From Gammaproteobacteria bacterium (GTDB taxonomy: Bacteria; Pseudomonadota; Gammaproteobacteria; Pseudomonadales; Azotimanducaceae), in the NCBI GenBank assembly GCA_009839505.1, contig VXPO01000036.1, positions 62,001 through 126,000 of the forward strand: a stretch of 64,000 bases of DNA. Direction: 5' to 3'. Below, in pieces: positions 42,529-50,528 of the stretch (its first letter is position 1; each line of letters begins with the position of its first letter). The notes beneath the pieces were generated by a model. It saw only the letters and a list, made by a program, of their open reading frames with translations, was not told the DNA's origin and did not search any database. The position numbers were made by a program, and so were the translations under genes.

Positions 42529-43905
42529 CTACTCCTTGGTCCGTCGTTTGCGCTTCGCCGGCGGGGTCCAACCCTGGATGTTGCGCTGCCGGCCGCGGCC
42601 CACGGCGAGATCCTTACGCCCGACCTTGGTCGTGATGGTTGACCCGGCGCCGATATAGGCTTCGTCCTCGACGACCAGCGGCGCGACGAGGGTCGCGTTG
42701 GTGCCGACGAAGACCCCGTCTCCGATTTCCGTGCGGTGCTTGTCGACCCCGTCGTAGTTGCAGGTGACCGAGCCGGCGCCGATGTTGCTGCCTTCGCCTA
42801 CCGAGGCGTCGCCCAGGTAGGCCAAATGGTTGGCCTTTGTGCCTGCGCCGAGGCTTGCCTTCTTGGTCTCCACGAAATTGCCTATGTGCACGGACTCGCC
42901 CAATTCGGTGCCGGGGCGCAGCCGGGCGAACGGTCCGATCCGACAGCCGGCGGCAACCGACGCGCCGTCGATGGCGCTCATCGGTTCGACGCGGACACCG
43001 TCTCCCAATACCGAATCGCGGATCACGCAGCCGGGCCCGATGTTGACTCCTTCGCCCAAGGACACCTCGCCTTCGAACACCACGTTCACGTCGATGACGC
43101 AGTCGTGTCCCGCCGATACCGAACCGCGAATGTCGATGCGGTCCGGATCCACGAGGGTGACGCCCGCGGCCATCAGCCGCGATGCCTCGCGGCGCTGGTG
43201 GATACGCTCCAGTTGGGCGAGCTGGGCGCGGTCGTTGACACCCAGTGACTCCTCCGGATCGGCGGTCACGCTGGACACCCGGAGTCCCCGTTTCGCCGCC
43301 AGGGCGACGACGTCGGTGAGGTAGTACTCGCCCTGTTCGTTGTCCGGGCGGAGCGATCCGACGAGATCCTCGAGCAACGACTTGGAGGCCGCGAGAACGC
43401 CGGTGTTGACCTCGGTGATGGATTTCTGGGCCTCGGACGCGTCCCGTTCTTCGACGATGCCGACGATGCGACCGTCGTCATCCCGCAGAATCCGTCCGAA
43501 CCCGGTCGGATCGTCCAGCTGGGCGATGGCCACCGCAACGCCGTCGCCGGACTCCCGGACGCACCGCCCCGCCGTGTCGGCGCTGGTGAGCGGCGCATCG
43601 CCGAAGAGCACGACCACCGTGGAGTTGTCGGACACTTCCGGTATGGCCTTGCCGAGGGCATGGCCCGTGCCCCGACGCGACTCCTGCAATACCCAGGAGA
43701 GCCCGGAGTGGTCGGAGAAGCACGCCCTGACGCGGTCGCTTTGTTCGCCGACAACCACATGAATCCGGTTCGGTTGCAAGTTTCCTGCGGTGTCCAGAAC
43801 ATGGGCCAGCAACGGCCGTCCTCCCAGCGGATGCAGCACCTTAGGCACCGCCGAGCGCATTCTGGTTCCCGCGCCCGCGGCCAATACCACGACCTCTACG
43901 GCCAT
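42529..43905 (-). CDS. glmU: Bifunctional UDP-N-acetylglucosamine pyrophosphorylase / glucosamine-1-phosphate acetyltransferase
   Basis: A 458-residue enzyme. Uridylyltransferase half: VVLAAGAGTRMRSAVPKVLHPLGG at about 6-29, QESRRGTGHAL, VLFGDAPL and NTGVLAA; C-terminal left-handed beta-helix with hexapeptide repeats, RPGTELGESVHIGNFVETKKA, NHLAYLGDASVG and GSVTCNYDG. It supplies UDP-GlcNAc. ATG 43905 matches family starts; ATG 43917 is also possible. A TATAAT on the minus strand (43940-43935) suits its promoter. Confidence 0.96.
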   Translation of the reverse strand: MAVEVVVLAAGAGTRMRSAVPKVLHPLGGRPLLAHVLDTAGNLQPNRIHVVVGEQSDRVRACFSDHSGLSWVLQESRRGTGHALGKAIPEVSDNSTVVVLFGDAPLTSADTAGRCVRESGDGVAVAIAQLDDPTGFGRILRDDDGRIVGIVEERDASEAQKSITEVNTGVLAASKSLLEDLVGSLRPDNEQGEYYLTDVVALAAKRGLRVSSVTADPEESLGVNDRAQLAQLERIHQRREASRLMAAGVTLVDPDRIDIRGSVSAGHDCVIDVNVVFEGEVSLGEGVNIGPGCVIRDSVLGDGVRVEPMSAIDGASVAAGCRIGPFARLRPGTELGESVHIGNFVETKKASLGAGTKANHLAYLGDASVGEGSNIGAGSVTCNYDGVDKHRTEIGDGVFVGTNATLVAPLVVEDEAYIGAGSTITTKVGRKDLAVGRGRQRNIQGWTPPAKRKRRTKE

Positions 43906-44028
43906 TCTTGATGCCATTTCATTGCAGTACATGGATTATATCCCCGCCCGCCGGAGCCCCCGAGGGGAATGCGGTTTCGTTTTGCTACAGTGTGTTCGCC
44001 ACCCGATGAGCTCACGACGGAGGTGCAC

Positions 44029-44901
44029 TTGGCCGCGTCCCGGATTACCAAGGCGGTGATCGCCGCCGCCGGCAGCGGCACGCGGTTCCTGCCAGCGACG
44101 AAGGCGATCCCCAAGGAGATGATTCCGCTGATCGACCGTCCGATCATCCAGTACCTCGTGGAGGAACTGTCGGCGAGCGGCATCGAGGATGTGGTATTTG
44201 TCAGCCGCTGGGACAAGAAGGTGCTGGAGGACCACTTCGACCAGCATCCCACCCTGGAGGACTCCCTGGCCGCGAGCGGCAAGGCACGCTACCTGGAGGA
44301 GACCCGTCGTCCGGGGGAACTGGTCAACGTCGCCTACATCCGCCAGCGAGGTCCCTACGGCAACGGCACGCCCGCCCTCAATGCCGCGCCACTCCTTGGT
44401 GATCAACCTTTCGTCTACGCCTTCGGCGACGACCTGGTGAGTTCGGACGTACCGTTCACCCGGCAACTCATCGATCAGTACCGCAAGACCCCGGGTGTGA
44501 TCCTGGGCGCCCAAGAGGTTCCGAGAAGTGAGGTTCCGAACTACGGCATGATCGAGGTCGACGACGACATGCGGGTCACCAAGATCGTCGAGAAGCCGGA
44601 ACCCGACGCCGTGACCTCCAGCCTCGTGGGCTTCGGCCGCTACATCCTGCCGCCCGAAGTCGCAGTGCTACTCGGCGAGATTCCAACGGGCAAGGGTGGA
44701 GAACTTTGGCTAGTGGACGCCATCGAAGCCTACATGCGTCAAGGAGGGGTGGTTTACGCCTGTCCGGTACGGGGCGGGCGCTGGCTGACGACCGGCGATC
44801 CCGTGAACTACCTGGAGGCGCTGTTCCACTACGGGCTCGCGAGGGATGACTTGAAGGACGACCTCGCGCGGATGATCAAGCGACTCGCCGAGGATCTATA
44901 A
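44029..44901 (+). CDS. galU: UTP-glucose-1-phosphate uridylyltransferase
   Basis: A 290-residue nucleotidyltransferase making UDP-glucose. ITKAVIAAAGSGTRFLPATK at about 5-24, IPKEMIPLIDRPIIQYLVEE, ARYLEETRRPGELVNVAYIRQ-like RQRGPYGNGTPALNAAPLLGD, VPNYGMIEVD and LVGFGRYILPPEV are conserved; TGDPVNYLEALFHYGL closes the protein. TTG 44029 is placed just after GGAGGT; ATG 43969 would extend it by 20 residues. Divergent from glmU. 44902-45042 holds no recognisable feature. Confidence 0.94.
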   Translation: MAASRITKAVIAAAGSGTRFLPATKAIPKEMIPLIDRPIIQYLVEELSASGIEDVVFVSRWDKKVLEDHFDQHPTLEDSLAASGKARYLEETRRPGELVNVAYIRQRGPYGNGTPALNAAPLLGDQPFVYAFGDDLVSSDVPFTRQLIDQYRKTPGVILGAQEVPRSEVPNYGMIEVDDDMRVTKIVEKPEPDAVTSSLVGFGRYILPPEVAVLLGEIPTGKGGELWLVDAIEAYMRQGGVVYACPVRGGRWLTTGDPVNYLEALFHYGLARDDLKDDLARMIKRLAEDL

Positions 44902-45042
44902 CGCGCTATTTGTAGAGTTCGCTTGTGGCATCAGCCACAGACGCGGTGATTTCTCACAGCCCAAGGTGCTAATGTCGCACGTGTCGATCACCTCGCGCGG
45001 TGCAGGATTCCATTCTGTACCAGCAATTCGGAAGTTCGACCG

Positions 45043-45591
45043 ATGAATGGATCCGAGCAAACGCCCGATCACGCCGCGTCCGCCCCGGTCGGGCGCGCGA
45101 CGACCTTGCCCTCGTGGCTCGATGCCAGGACCATCGCCATGCTGACGACGATGGTCACCATCGGCTTGGCGCTCGGCGCCATGGTGCAGACCACCCACGC
45201 CCGGCTGGCCAACGAAATCGCCGAACTCCGACAGGACGGGCGGGAGGATTTCGAGCGCAATCGCACCGGGATGGCGGGTTTGCGCGACGAGTTGAAGGCC
45301 GACATGGACAGCCTACGCAACGAGTTGAAGGCCGACATGGACAGCCTGCGCGACGAGTTGAAGGCCGACATGGACAGCCTACGCAACGAGTTGGGCACGG
45401 ACATCGACAAGCTCGATGTGCGACTTCGGGCGGTGGAAGTTGATGTCGGCGCCATCCGCGAGGGGCTGAACTCCGTCAAGATCGATGTCGCCGCGATTCG
45501 CGAACGTCTGAGTTCCGTGGAGATCGATGTCGCCACGATCCGAGGCACGGTCGCTGGCGACGCGCACCTGGGATCGACCGGGACGCCGTGA
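45043..45591 (+). CDS. Membrane-anchored coiled-coil protein with 11- and 14-residue repeats
   Basis: A 182-residue protein of no recognised family. A transmembrane helix (about 30-48) is followed by a long Ala/Leu/Asp-rich coiled coil: four 11-residue repeats RDELKADMDSL (81-124), then three 14-residue repeats of the form RERLSSVEIDVATI (about 125-166). Hendecad followed by 14-residue periodicity suggests a rod whose supercoil changes along its length. Its TGA overlaps the GTG of the GMC oxidoreductase, so the three genes downstream are probably co-translated; it may anchor or organise that enzyme. It could also be a small stator-like or scaffold protein. Confidence 0.75.
   Translation: MNGSEQTPDHAASAPVGRATTLPSWLDARTIAMLTTMVTIGLALGAMVQTTHARLANEIAELRQDGREDFERNRTGMAGLRDELKADMDSLRNELKADMDSLRDELKADMDSLRNELGTDIDKLDVRLRAVEVDVGAIREGLNSVKIDVAAIRERLSSVEIDVATIRGTVAGDAHLGSTGTP
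45283..45414 (+). repeat. Tandem 33-bp repeat, four units, in coding sequence
   Basis: Units at 45283-45315, 45316-45348, 45349-45381 and 45382-45414. The first three share GAGTTGAAGGCCGACATGGA-type sequence almost exactly, alternating GAC/AAC at the second codon; the fourth has diverged. The near-identity at DNA level means that unit number could change by slippage or recombination without changing frame. Confidence 0.9.
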
Positions 45592-47186
45592 CGGATTCCG
45601 TCGACGTTTTGATTGTCGGCGCCGGTGCATCGGGCGCCGCGGTGGCGTGGAGTCTCGCCGAGACGCGCATGCGCATCGTGTGTCTTGAACAGGGCGATTG
45701 GATGAATCCCTTGGAGTATCCGAGCACGGGCCGCGATTGGGAAGCCCGCGGCTTCGGCGACATGAGCATCAGTCCGAACCGACGCGGACGGGAGACGGAC
45801 TATCCCGTCAACGACGCGAACTCGCCGATCTCGGTCGCCAACTTCAACGCCGTGGGCGGCAGCACCATTCTCTACGCCGGGCACTTCCCGCGCTTCCACC
45901 CTTCCGACTTCCGGGTGAAGACCCTGGACGGCGTCGCCGACGATTGGCCCATCGACTACCAGACGCTCGAACCCTTCTACGCTGAGAACGATCGCATGAT
46001 GGGCACCTCGGGACTGGCCGGCGATCCCGCGTACCCGCCGAAGGAATCGGTGATGCCGCCGGTACCTCTCGGCCGCGCTGGCGAAGCCATCGCCAAGGGT
46101 TTCAACGAGCTCGGCTGGCACTGGTGGCCATCCGACACGGCCATCGCCACCGAGGCCTACGATGGACGCGACAAGTGCATCAACCTGGGCGCCTGCAGCA
46201 GCGGCTGCGCGCAGGGTGCCAAGGCGAGCACCGACATCACCTATTGGCCCCACGCCGTCAGGGCCGGCGTTGAGGTGCGCACCAGATGCCGGGTCCGCGA
46301 GATCGCCGTCAACGGCCAGGGCATGGCGTCCGGGGTCGTGTACTTCGATCGGGACGGCGTAGAGCATTTCCAGCCGGCCGAAGTCGTGATCGTCGCCTGC
46401 AACGGTGTCGGCACGCCGCGGCTGCTGTTGAACTCGACCTCGGGCCGATTCCCCGACGGCATCGCCAATACCAGCGGTCTCGTCGGCAGGAACCTGATGT
46501 TCCATCCGTACGCCTCCATCCAAGGCGTCTTCGACGAGCCCCTCGACGGCTACCAGGGACCTGGTGTGTGCATCTGGAGCCAGGAGTTCTACGAGACGGA
46601 TCCAAACCGCGATTTCGTGCGCGGCTACACCTACGAGATCAACCGGGGCCGCGGACCCGTGGCGACGGCGCTCGCCGGAATGTTCAGCGACCGCATCCCG
46701 TTCGGCGATGGCCACCACGACGCCTATCGGCAGCTGTTCAAGCGCATCGCCGGCATGGTGGGCATCTGCGAGGATCTGCCCGAGGAGCACAACACCGTAA
46801 CGCTGGATCCGGAACTCACCGACGGCCACGGCATTCCGGCACCCAGGATCGACTACACCCTCTCGGAGAACAGCCGGCGCATGCTCGACCACGCCGTCGC
46901 CCGCGCCACCGAGGTGCTCGAGGCCGCCGGGGCGAAGGACGTCATCACCGAAGCGCCCATCGGCGTAGGCGGCTGGCATCTGATGGGCACCGCACGTATG
47001 GGTATCGACCCCGAACGTTCGGTGGTCAACGAGTGGGGCCGCAGCCACGATGTCAGGAACTTGTTCATCGTCGACGGCAGCATCTTCGTCACCTCCGCCG
47101 GCGTGAACCCCACTCGCACCATCCAGGCACTCGCCCTGTATATCGCCGACTCCATGAAGAATCGGCTCGCCAATCTGTTCGACTGA
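45588..47186 (+). CDS. GMC-family FAD oxidoreductase (gluconate/glucose dehydrogenase-like large subunit)
   Basis: A 532-residue flavoprotein. Rossmann motif VDVLIVGAGASGAAVAWSLA at 5-24; a Cys-rich segment KCINLGACSSGCAQGA near 196-211 recalls the iron-sulfur motif of FAD-dependent glucose dehydrogenase alpha subunits; the C-terminal GMC active-site region has GVGGWHLMGTARMG and FIVDGSIFVTSAGVNPT. It oxidises an alcohol or sugar; the natural substrate is not evident. GTG 45588 overlaps the coiled-coil gene; the small subunit follows 5 nt later. No cytochrome c subunit is next to it. Confidence 0.88.
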   Translation: MTDSVDVLIVGAGASGAAVAWSLAETRMRIVCLEQGDWMNPLEYPSTGRDWEARGFGDMSISPNRRGRETDYPVNDANSPISVANFNAVGGSTILYAGHFPRFHPSDFRVKTLDGVADDWPIDYQTLEPFYAENDRMMGTSGLAGDPAYPPKESVMPPVPLGRAGEAIAKGFNELGWHWWPSDTAIATEAYDGRDKCINLGACSSGCAQGAKASTDITYWPHAVRAGVEVRTRCRVREIAVNGQGMASGVVYFDRDGVEHFQPAEVVIVACNGVGTPRLLLNSTSGRFPDGIANTSGLVGRNLMFHPYASIQGVFDEPLDGYQGPGVCIWSQEFYETDPNRDFVRGYTYEINRGRGPVATALAGMFSDRIPFGDGHHDAYRQLFKRIAGMVGICEDLPEEHNTVTLDPELTDGHGIPAPRIDYTLSENSRRMLDHAVARATEVLEAAGAKDVITEAPIGVGGWHLMGTARMGIDPERSVVNEWGRSHDVRNLFIVDGSIFVTSAGVNPTRTIQALALYIADSMKNRLANLFD

Positions 47187-47191
47187 GTGAC

Positions 47192-47662
47192 ATGGCCGAC
47201 ACCATCGCCTCTGACGACCCTTTCTCTGGCGACGAGCGGCGGACGCTCCTCGCCCTGGTCGGTGCCGTCATTCCGGCCAGCGCCAAGCACGCCGTGCCGG
47301 GAGCCGACGACCCCGCCATCGCTGCGGACATTGTCGCCACGGCGAGGCCGTATCACGAAACCATCGCGGCCGCCCTGAGTCACCTCGAGTCGATGGCGAT
47401 GCAACGCTTCGATACCGGCTACGCGGATCTCGACCCCGTAAGTCGAGCGCGGCTGGCCCGCGAACTCACCCGCTCGCGATTCGCCGGGGTGGGAACCCTG
47501 GTCACCATCACCGCCCAGTGCTACTACCGGGACGACCGGGTCATGCAGTCCCTAGGCATGGACGCGCGCCCGCCCTTCCCCCAGGGGTTCGACGTGCCCC
47601 AAGGCGATTGGTCATTGCTCGACCCCGTACGACGGCGCGGCAGAATCTACAAAATCCCGTAG
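47192..47662 (+). CDS. Gluconate 2-dehydrogenase subunit 3-like protein
   Basis: A 156-residue protein with FSGDERRTLLALVGAVIPAS at about 12-31, RFAGVGTLVTITAQCYYRDDRVMQSLGM and FPQGFDVPQGDWSLLDPV, matching the small (subunit 3) partner of GMC-type gluconate/alcohol dehydrogenases. Here no Tat signal is evident at the N-terminus, unusual for the family, so the complex may be cytoplasmic, or be exported through its partner. The stop TAG is inside CCGTAGGGGCGGC, a half copy of the dispersed repeat. Confidence 0.82.
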   Translation: MADTIASDDPFSGDERRTLLALVGAVIPASAKHAVPGADDPAIAADIVATARPYHETIAAALSHLESMAMQRFDTGYADLDPVSRARLARELTRSRFAGVGTLVTITAQCYYRDDRVMQSLGMDARPPFPQGFDVPQGDWSLLDPVRRRGRIYKIP

Positions 47663-47669
47663 GGGCGGC
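47657..47669 (+). repeat. Half copy of the dispersed repeat supplying a stop codon
   Basis: CCGTAGGGGCGGC forms the final Pro codon and TAG stop of the subunit-3 gene. No right arm follows before the convergent caiD stop at 47693, so this is probably a decayed element. Confidence 0.55.
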
Positions 47670-47692
47670 TTTCGTTCAGAGGTTCGTGTCGT

Positions 47693-48475
47693 TCAGCGCC
47701 CCTTCCATCGGGGCTCGCGTTTCTCCGCAAAGGCCCGCGCGCCCTCCTGCTGGTCTTCGCTGGCGTAGAGTCGTTCCACGGTGGGGAACTGGCGCTTGCC
47801 GACCCTTTTCAGCGCATCCTGGGCACGCAGGACTTCGGACTCGCGCACCACTTCCTTTGTCGCGGCGTACACCAATGGCGGGCCGCTTGCGAGAAGCCTC
47901 GCGATCTCCCACGCTCGGTCCAGAAGTCCCGCCGGTTCGACGACCTCGTTGACCACGCCCCAGCGGCACGCCTCGTCGGCGTCCATGGATCGGCCGGTCA
48001 ACAGGAGTTCCATCGCGACGTGGTACGGCATGCGCTTGGGCAGCTTGATCGAGGCGGCGTCCGCGAGGGTGCCGGCGCGGATCTCCGGCAGCAGGAAGGT
48101 CGCCGTCCGGGCGGCAAGAATCAGGTCGCAGGACAGCGCGAGTTCCCAGCCGCCGCCTACGGCCATGCCGTTCACCGCGGCGATCAGGGGCTTGTTGAGG
48201 TCGGGCAGTTCCTGCATGCCGCCGAAGCCGCCGCAGCCGTAGTCGCCGTCCACGGCATCGCCTTCGGCCGCCGCCTTGAGATCCCAACCCGCGCAGAAGA
48301 ACTTCCCGCCGGCGCCGGTGACGATGGCGACCCGCAACGCCGGATCGTCCCGGAAACGCTTGAAGGTCTCGCCCATGACACGGCTGGTCGCCAGATCGAT
48401 GGCGTTGGCTTGCGGACGGTCCAGGGTCACTTCGATGACGCCAGCTTCGATGCGTGTCTTGATCGGTTTGCTCAT
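47693..48475 (-). CDS. caiD: Carnitinyl-CoA dehydratase-like enoyl-CoA hydratase
   Basis: A 260-residue crotonase-fold enzyme. Resemblance to E. coli CaiD is close from end to end as recalled: EVTLDRPQANAID, FRDDPALRVAIVTGAG, FFCAGWDLKAAAEGDA, AVNGMAVGGGWELALSCD with the catalytic Glu, and the C-terminal FAEKREPRWKGR. It should interconvert crotonobetainyl-CoA and L-carnitinyl-CoA. ATG 48475 overlaps the upstream acyl-CoA synthetase gene (ATGA); it is last in a five-gene minus-strand operon with L-carnitine dehydrogenase, which supports the substrate. Other enoyl-CoA substrates cannot be excluded. Confidence 0.87.
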   Translation of the reverse strand: MSKPIKTRIEAGVIEVTLDRPQANAIDLATSRVMGETFKRFRDDPALRVAIVTGAGGKFFCAGWDLKAAAEGDAVDGDYGCGGFGGMQELPDLNKPLIAAVNGMAVGGGWELALSCDLILAARTATFLLPEIRAGTLADAASIKLPKRMPYHVAMELLLTGRSMDADEACRWGVVNEVVEPAGLLDRAWEIARLLASGPPLVYAATKEVVRESEVLRAQDALKRVGKRQFPTVERLYASEDQQEGARAFAEKREPRWKGR

Positions 48476-50523
48476 TGCGCGATCCTCCGGGTACGAATCA
48501 GGACATCCAGGGCGCAAGCGCCCCGACCCTCGGGGGAGACGGCCAGGGGATTGACATCGAGTTCCTCGAGGCGGTCGTGGTGCATTGCCGCGAACCGGGC
48601 GATCGCGAGGATCGCCGCCACCGCCGCGTCCACATCGGCCGCGGCTTGTCCGCGATGGCCGTGCAGCAGTGGCGCGCATCGAAGTCCACCCAAGGCCGTG
48701 CGCACGTCCGCCTCGGCAACCGGCAGCAGTAGCGTGGCGCTGTCGCCGAGCATTTCCACGAGGATGCCGCCTGAGCCGACGGCGAGCAGCAGCCCGAGCT
48801 GCGGGTCGCGCACGATGCCGACGATCAACTCGACCACGGTGTCCGACTCGAATCGTTCAACCAAGACCGCGTCGGCGATTCCAAGGAGCTCGCGGGATGC
48901 GGTGCGAACTTCGTCGGGCGCACGCACGTCGAGGCGAACGGCGCGGCGTTCCGTCTTGTGCGCGACGCCCAGGGCCTTCACGGCCACGCTGCCACCGAGC
49001 GCGTTCGCAATCTCGACCGCAGCATCCTCGTCCCGAGCCACTGCGCCGCGTGGAACCGTGACGCCCCACTCGGCTAGCATTGCCTTGGATTCGGCCTCGT
49101 CCAGCGTCTCGACAACCCCACCACCGCACGCCACCGGGAGAATCGGGGGCGGCTGATTCCGCCGCCAAGCGGCACCGATCACCGCCGCGTGGTCGATCGC
49201 CGCGAAGGCTTCGCGGACACCGCCAAGCGGTGCGATCCCCACGGCCATCAGATCGTCGGCGTGGTTCTCGGGTAGGTTTTCGGCCAGCGTGGCCGCGACA
49301 ATGCCCTTGCCGGCAGTGGTCCTCATGGCCTTGCCAAAGGCCCGCAATGTCGTCTGCCAGTCGGCGTCGTCGCAGCGGTCCGCGCGTGGAAAGTCGAGCA
49401 TCAGCAGGGTGGCGTCGAATGCCCTCGAGCTGAACGTCGTAAAGATCTGGGCCAAGGCGGGCTCGTCGCCCCAGCTGAAGGTGTGGTAGTCGAGGGGGTT
49501 CGTCACGTTGACCAGTGGATGCACCGTCCCGGACACCCGCTCGACCTGATCCGGAGACAACGCCGGCAACGTCACGCCTGCTGTTTCGGCGGCGTCTGCG
49601 AGGATGCTCGCCTCGCCGCCCGAACAGCACATCGCGCCCAGCCGGGACCCGTCGAGAGAACCGTGGACGTGCAGCAGTTTCAGCGTCTCGAGGAGTTCCG
49701 CAAGATCCTGGACGCTGGCGAAGCCGAGCCTGCGCACAAAAGCCTGGGCGCCGGACTCGGAGCCGGCGATGGACGCGGTGTGGCTCAGCACCGCTTCTCG
49801 GCCTCGGGACGAGCGGCCGACCTTCATCGCGACGACCGGCACGCGGCGGCGTCGTGCGAGGCTCGCCAAGGCTTCGTAGTCAGCGGCGGAGTCGAACCCT
49901 TCCACGTGCAGGCCGACGGCACTCACCCGCTCGTCCTCGAGAAGGGCAGCCGCGAGTTGGGGGACGCCGAGCTGCGCCTGGTTGCCGACGGTGACGATGT
50001 AGGCGATGGGAAGTCCGCGCCGCTGCATCGTGATGCTGATGGCAATGTTGGAGGACTGCGTGACAATGGCGACGCCGCGTTCCGACGGTGGCGGTCGCCC
50101 ACCGTGCTGGTCCGGCCACAGCGGTACGCCATCGAGATAGTTGATGAGGCCGTAGCAATTGGGCCCGACGAGCGGCATCTCCGCCGCCGCCTCGACCAAC
50201 TCTCGTTGCAGGCTTGTGCCGTCATCCGCTTCGAGGAAGCCCGACGCGTAGCAGATCGCTCCGCCCGCCCCGCGTGCCGCCAGTTGGCCCACGGCCTCCA
50301 CCGTGGCATGACGGTTCACGCCCACGAACGCGGCGTCGGGGGCGGCGGGCAGGTCGGCGATCGATCGATAGACGTTCCGGCCTGCAACAGTCGCGCGTGT
50401 GGGATGCACGGGCCAGATGGCACCGTCGAACCCCATGCGGTCGCATTGTTGGGCCACCCGCTCGGCGGGTGTCCCGCCGATCACCGCGAGGGTGTTCGGA
50501 CGCAGCAGACGGGACAGCTTCAC
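48472..50523 (-). CDS. ADP-forming acyl-CoA synthetase (acetyl-CoA synthetase-like fusion)
   Basis: A 683-residue protein in which the alpha and beta parts are fused. CoA-binding domain opens LLRPNTLAVIGGTPAERV; the ligase domain contains SHTASIAGSESGAQA with the likely phosphohistidine near 260; the C-terminal ATP-grasp domain (from about 480) has VAVKALGVAHKTE and VGSGGILVEMLGD. The family makes acyl-CoA from acid, CoA and ATP, yielding ADP and phosphate. In this operon a betaine such as gamma-butyrobetaine, crotonobetaine or carnitine is the likely acid, a role usually filled by AMP-forming CaiC or a CoA-transferase. GTG 50523, 5 nt after the acyl-CoA dehydrogenase. Confidence 0.87.
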   Translation of the reverse strand: MKLSRLLRPNTLAVIGGTPAERVAQQCDRMGFDGAIWPVHPTRATVAGRNVYRSIADLPAAPDAAFVGVNRHATVEAVGQLAARGAGGAICYASGFLEADDGTSLQRELVEAAAEMPLVGPNCYGLINYLDGVPLWPDQHGGRPPPSERGVAIVTQSSNIAISITMQRRGLPIAYIVTVGNQAQLGVPQLAAALLEDERVSAVGLHVEGFDSAADYEALASLARRRRVPVVAMKVGRSSRGREAVLSHTASIAGSESGAQAFVRRLGFASVQDLAELLETLKLLHVHGSLDGSRLGAMCCSGGEASILADAAETAGVTLPALSPDQVERVSGTVHPLVNVTNPLDYHTFSWGDEPALAQIFTTFSSRAFDATLLMLDFPRADRCDDADWQTTLRAFGKAMRTTAGKGIVAATLAENLPENHADDLMAVGIAPLGGVREAFAAIDHAAVIGAAWRRNQPPPILPVACGGGVVETLDEAESKAMLAEWGVTVPRGAVARDEDAAVEIANALGGSVAVKALGVAHKTERRAVRLDVRAPDEVRTASRELLGIADAVLVERFESDTVVELIVGIVRDPQLGLLLAVGSGGILVEMLGDSATLLLPVAEADVRTALGGLRCAPLLHGHRGQAAADVDAAVAAILAIARFAAMHHDRLEELDVNPLAVSPEGRGACALDVLIRTRRIAQ

Positions 50524-50528
50524 GGCAC

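Noticed and set aside
45283..45414. Regularly spaced short repeats, considered as a CRISPR array.
   Set aside because: They are contiguous 33-bp units without spacers and lie within an open reading frame encoding a coiled coil.
45069..47048. A 659-codon minus-strand open frame.
   Set aside because: It is the antisense shadow of the coiled-coil and GMC genes; the GMC frame carries a Rossmann motif and family signatures.
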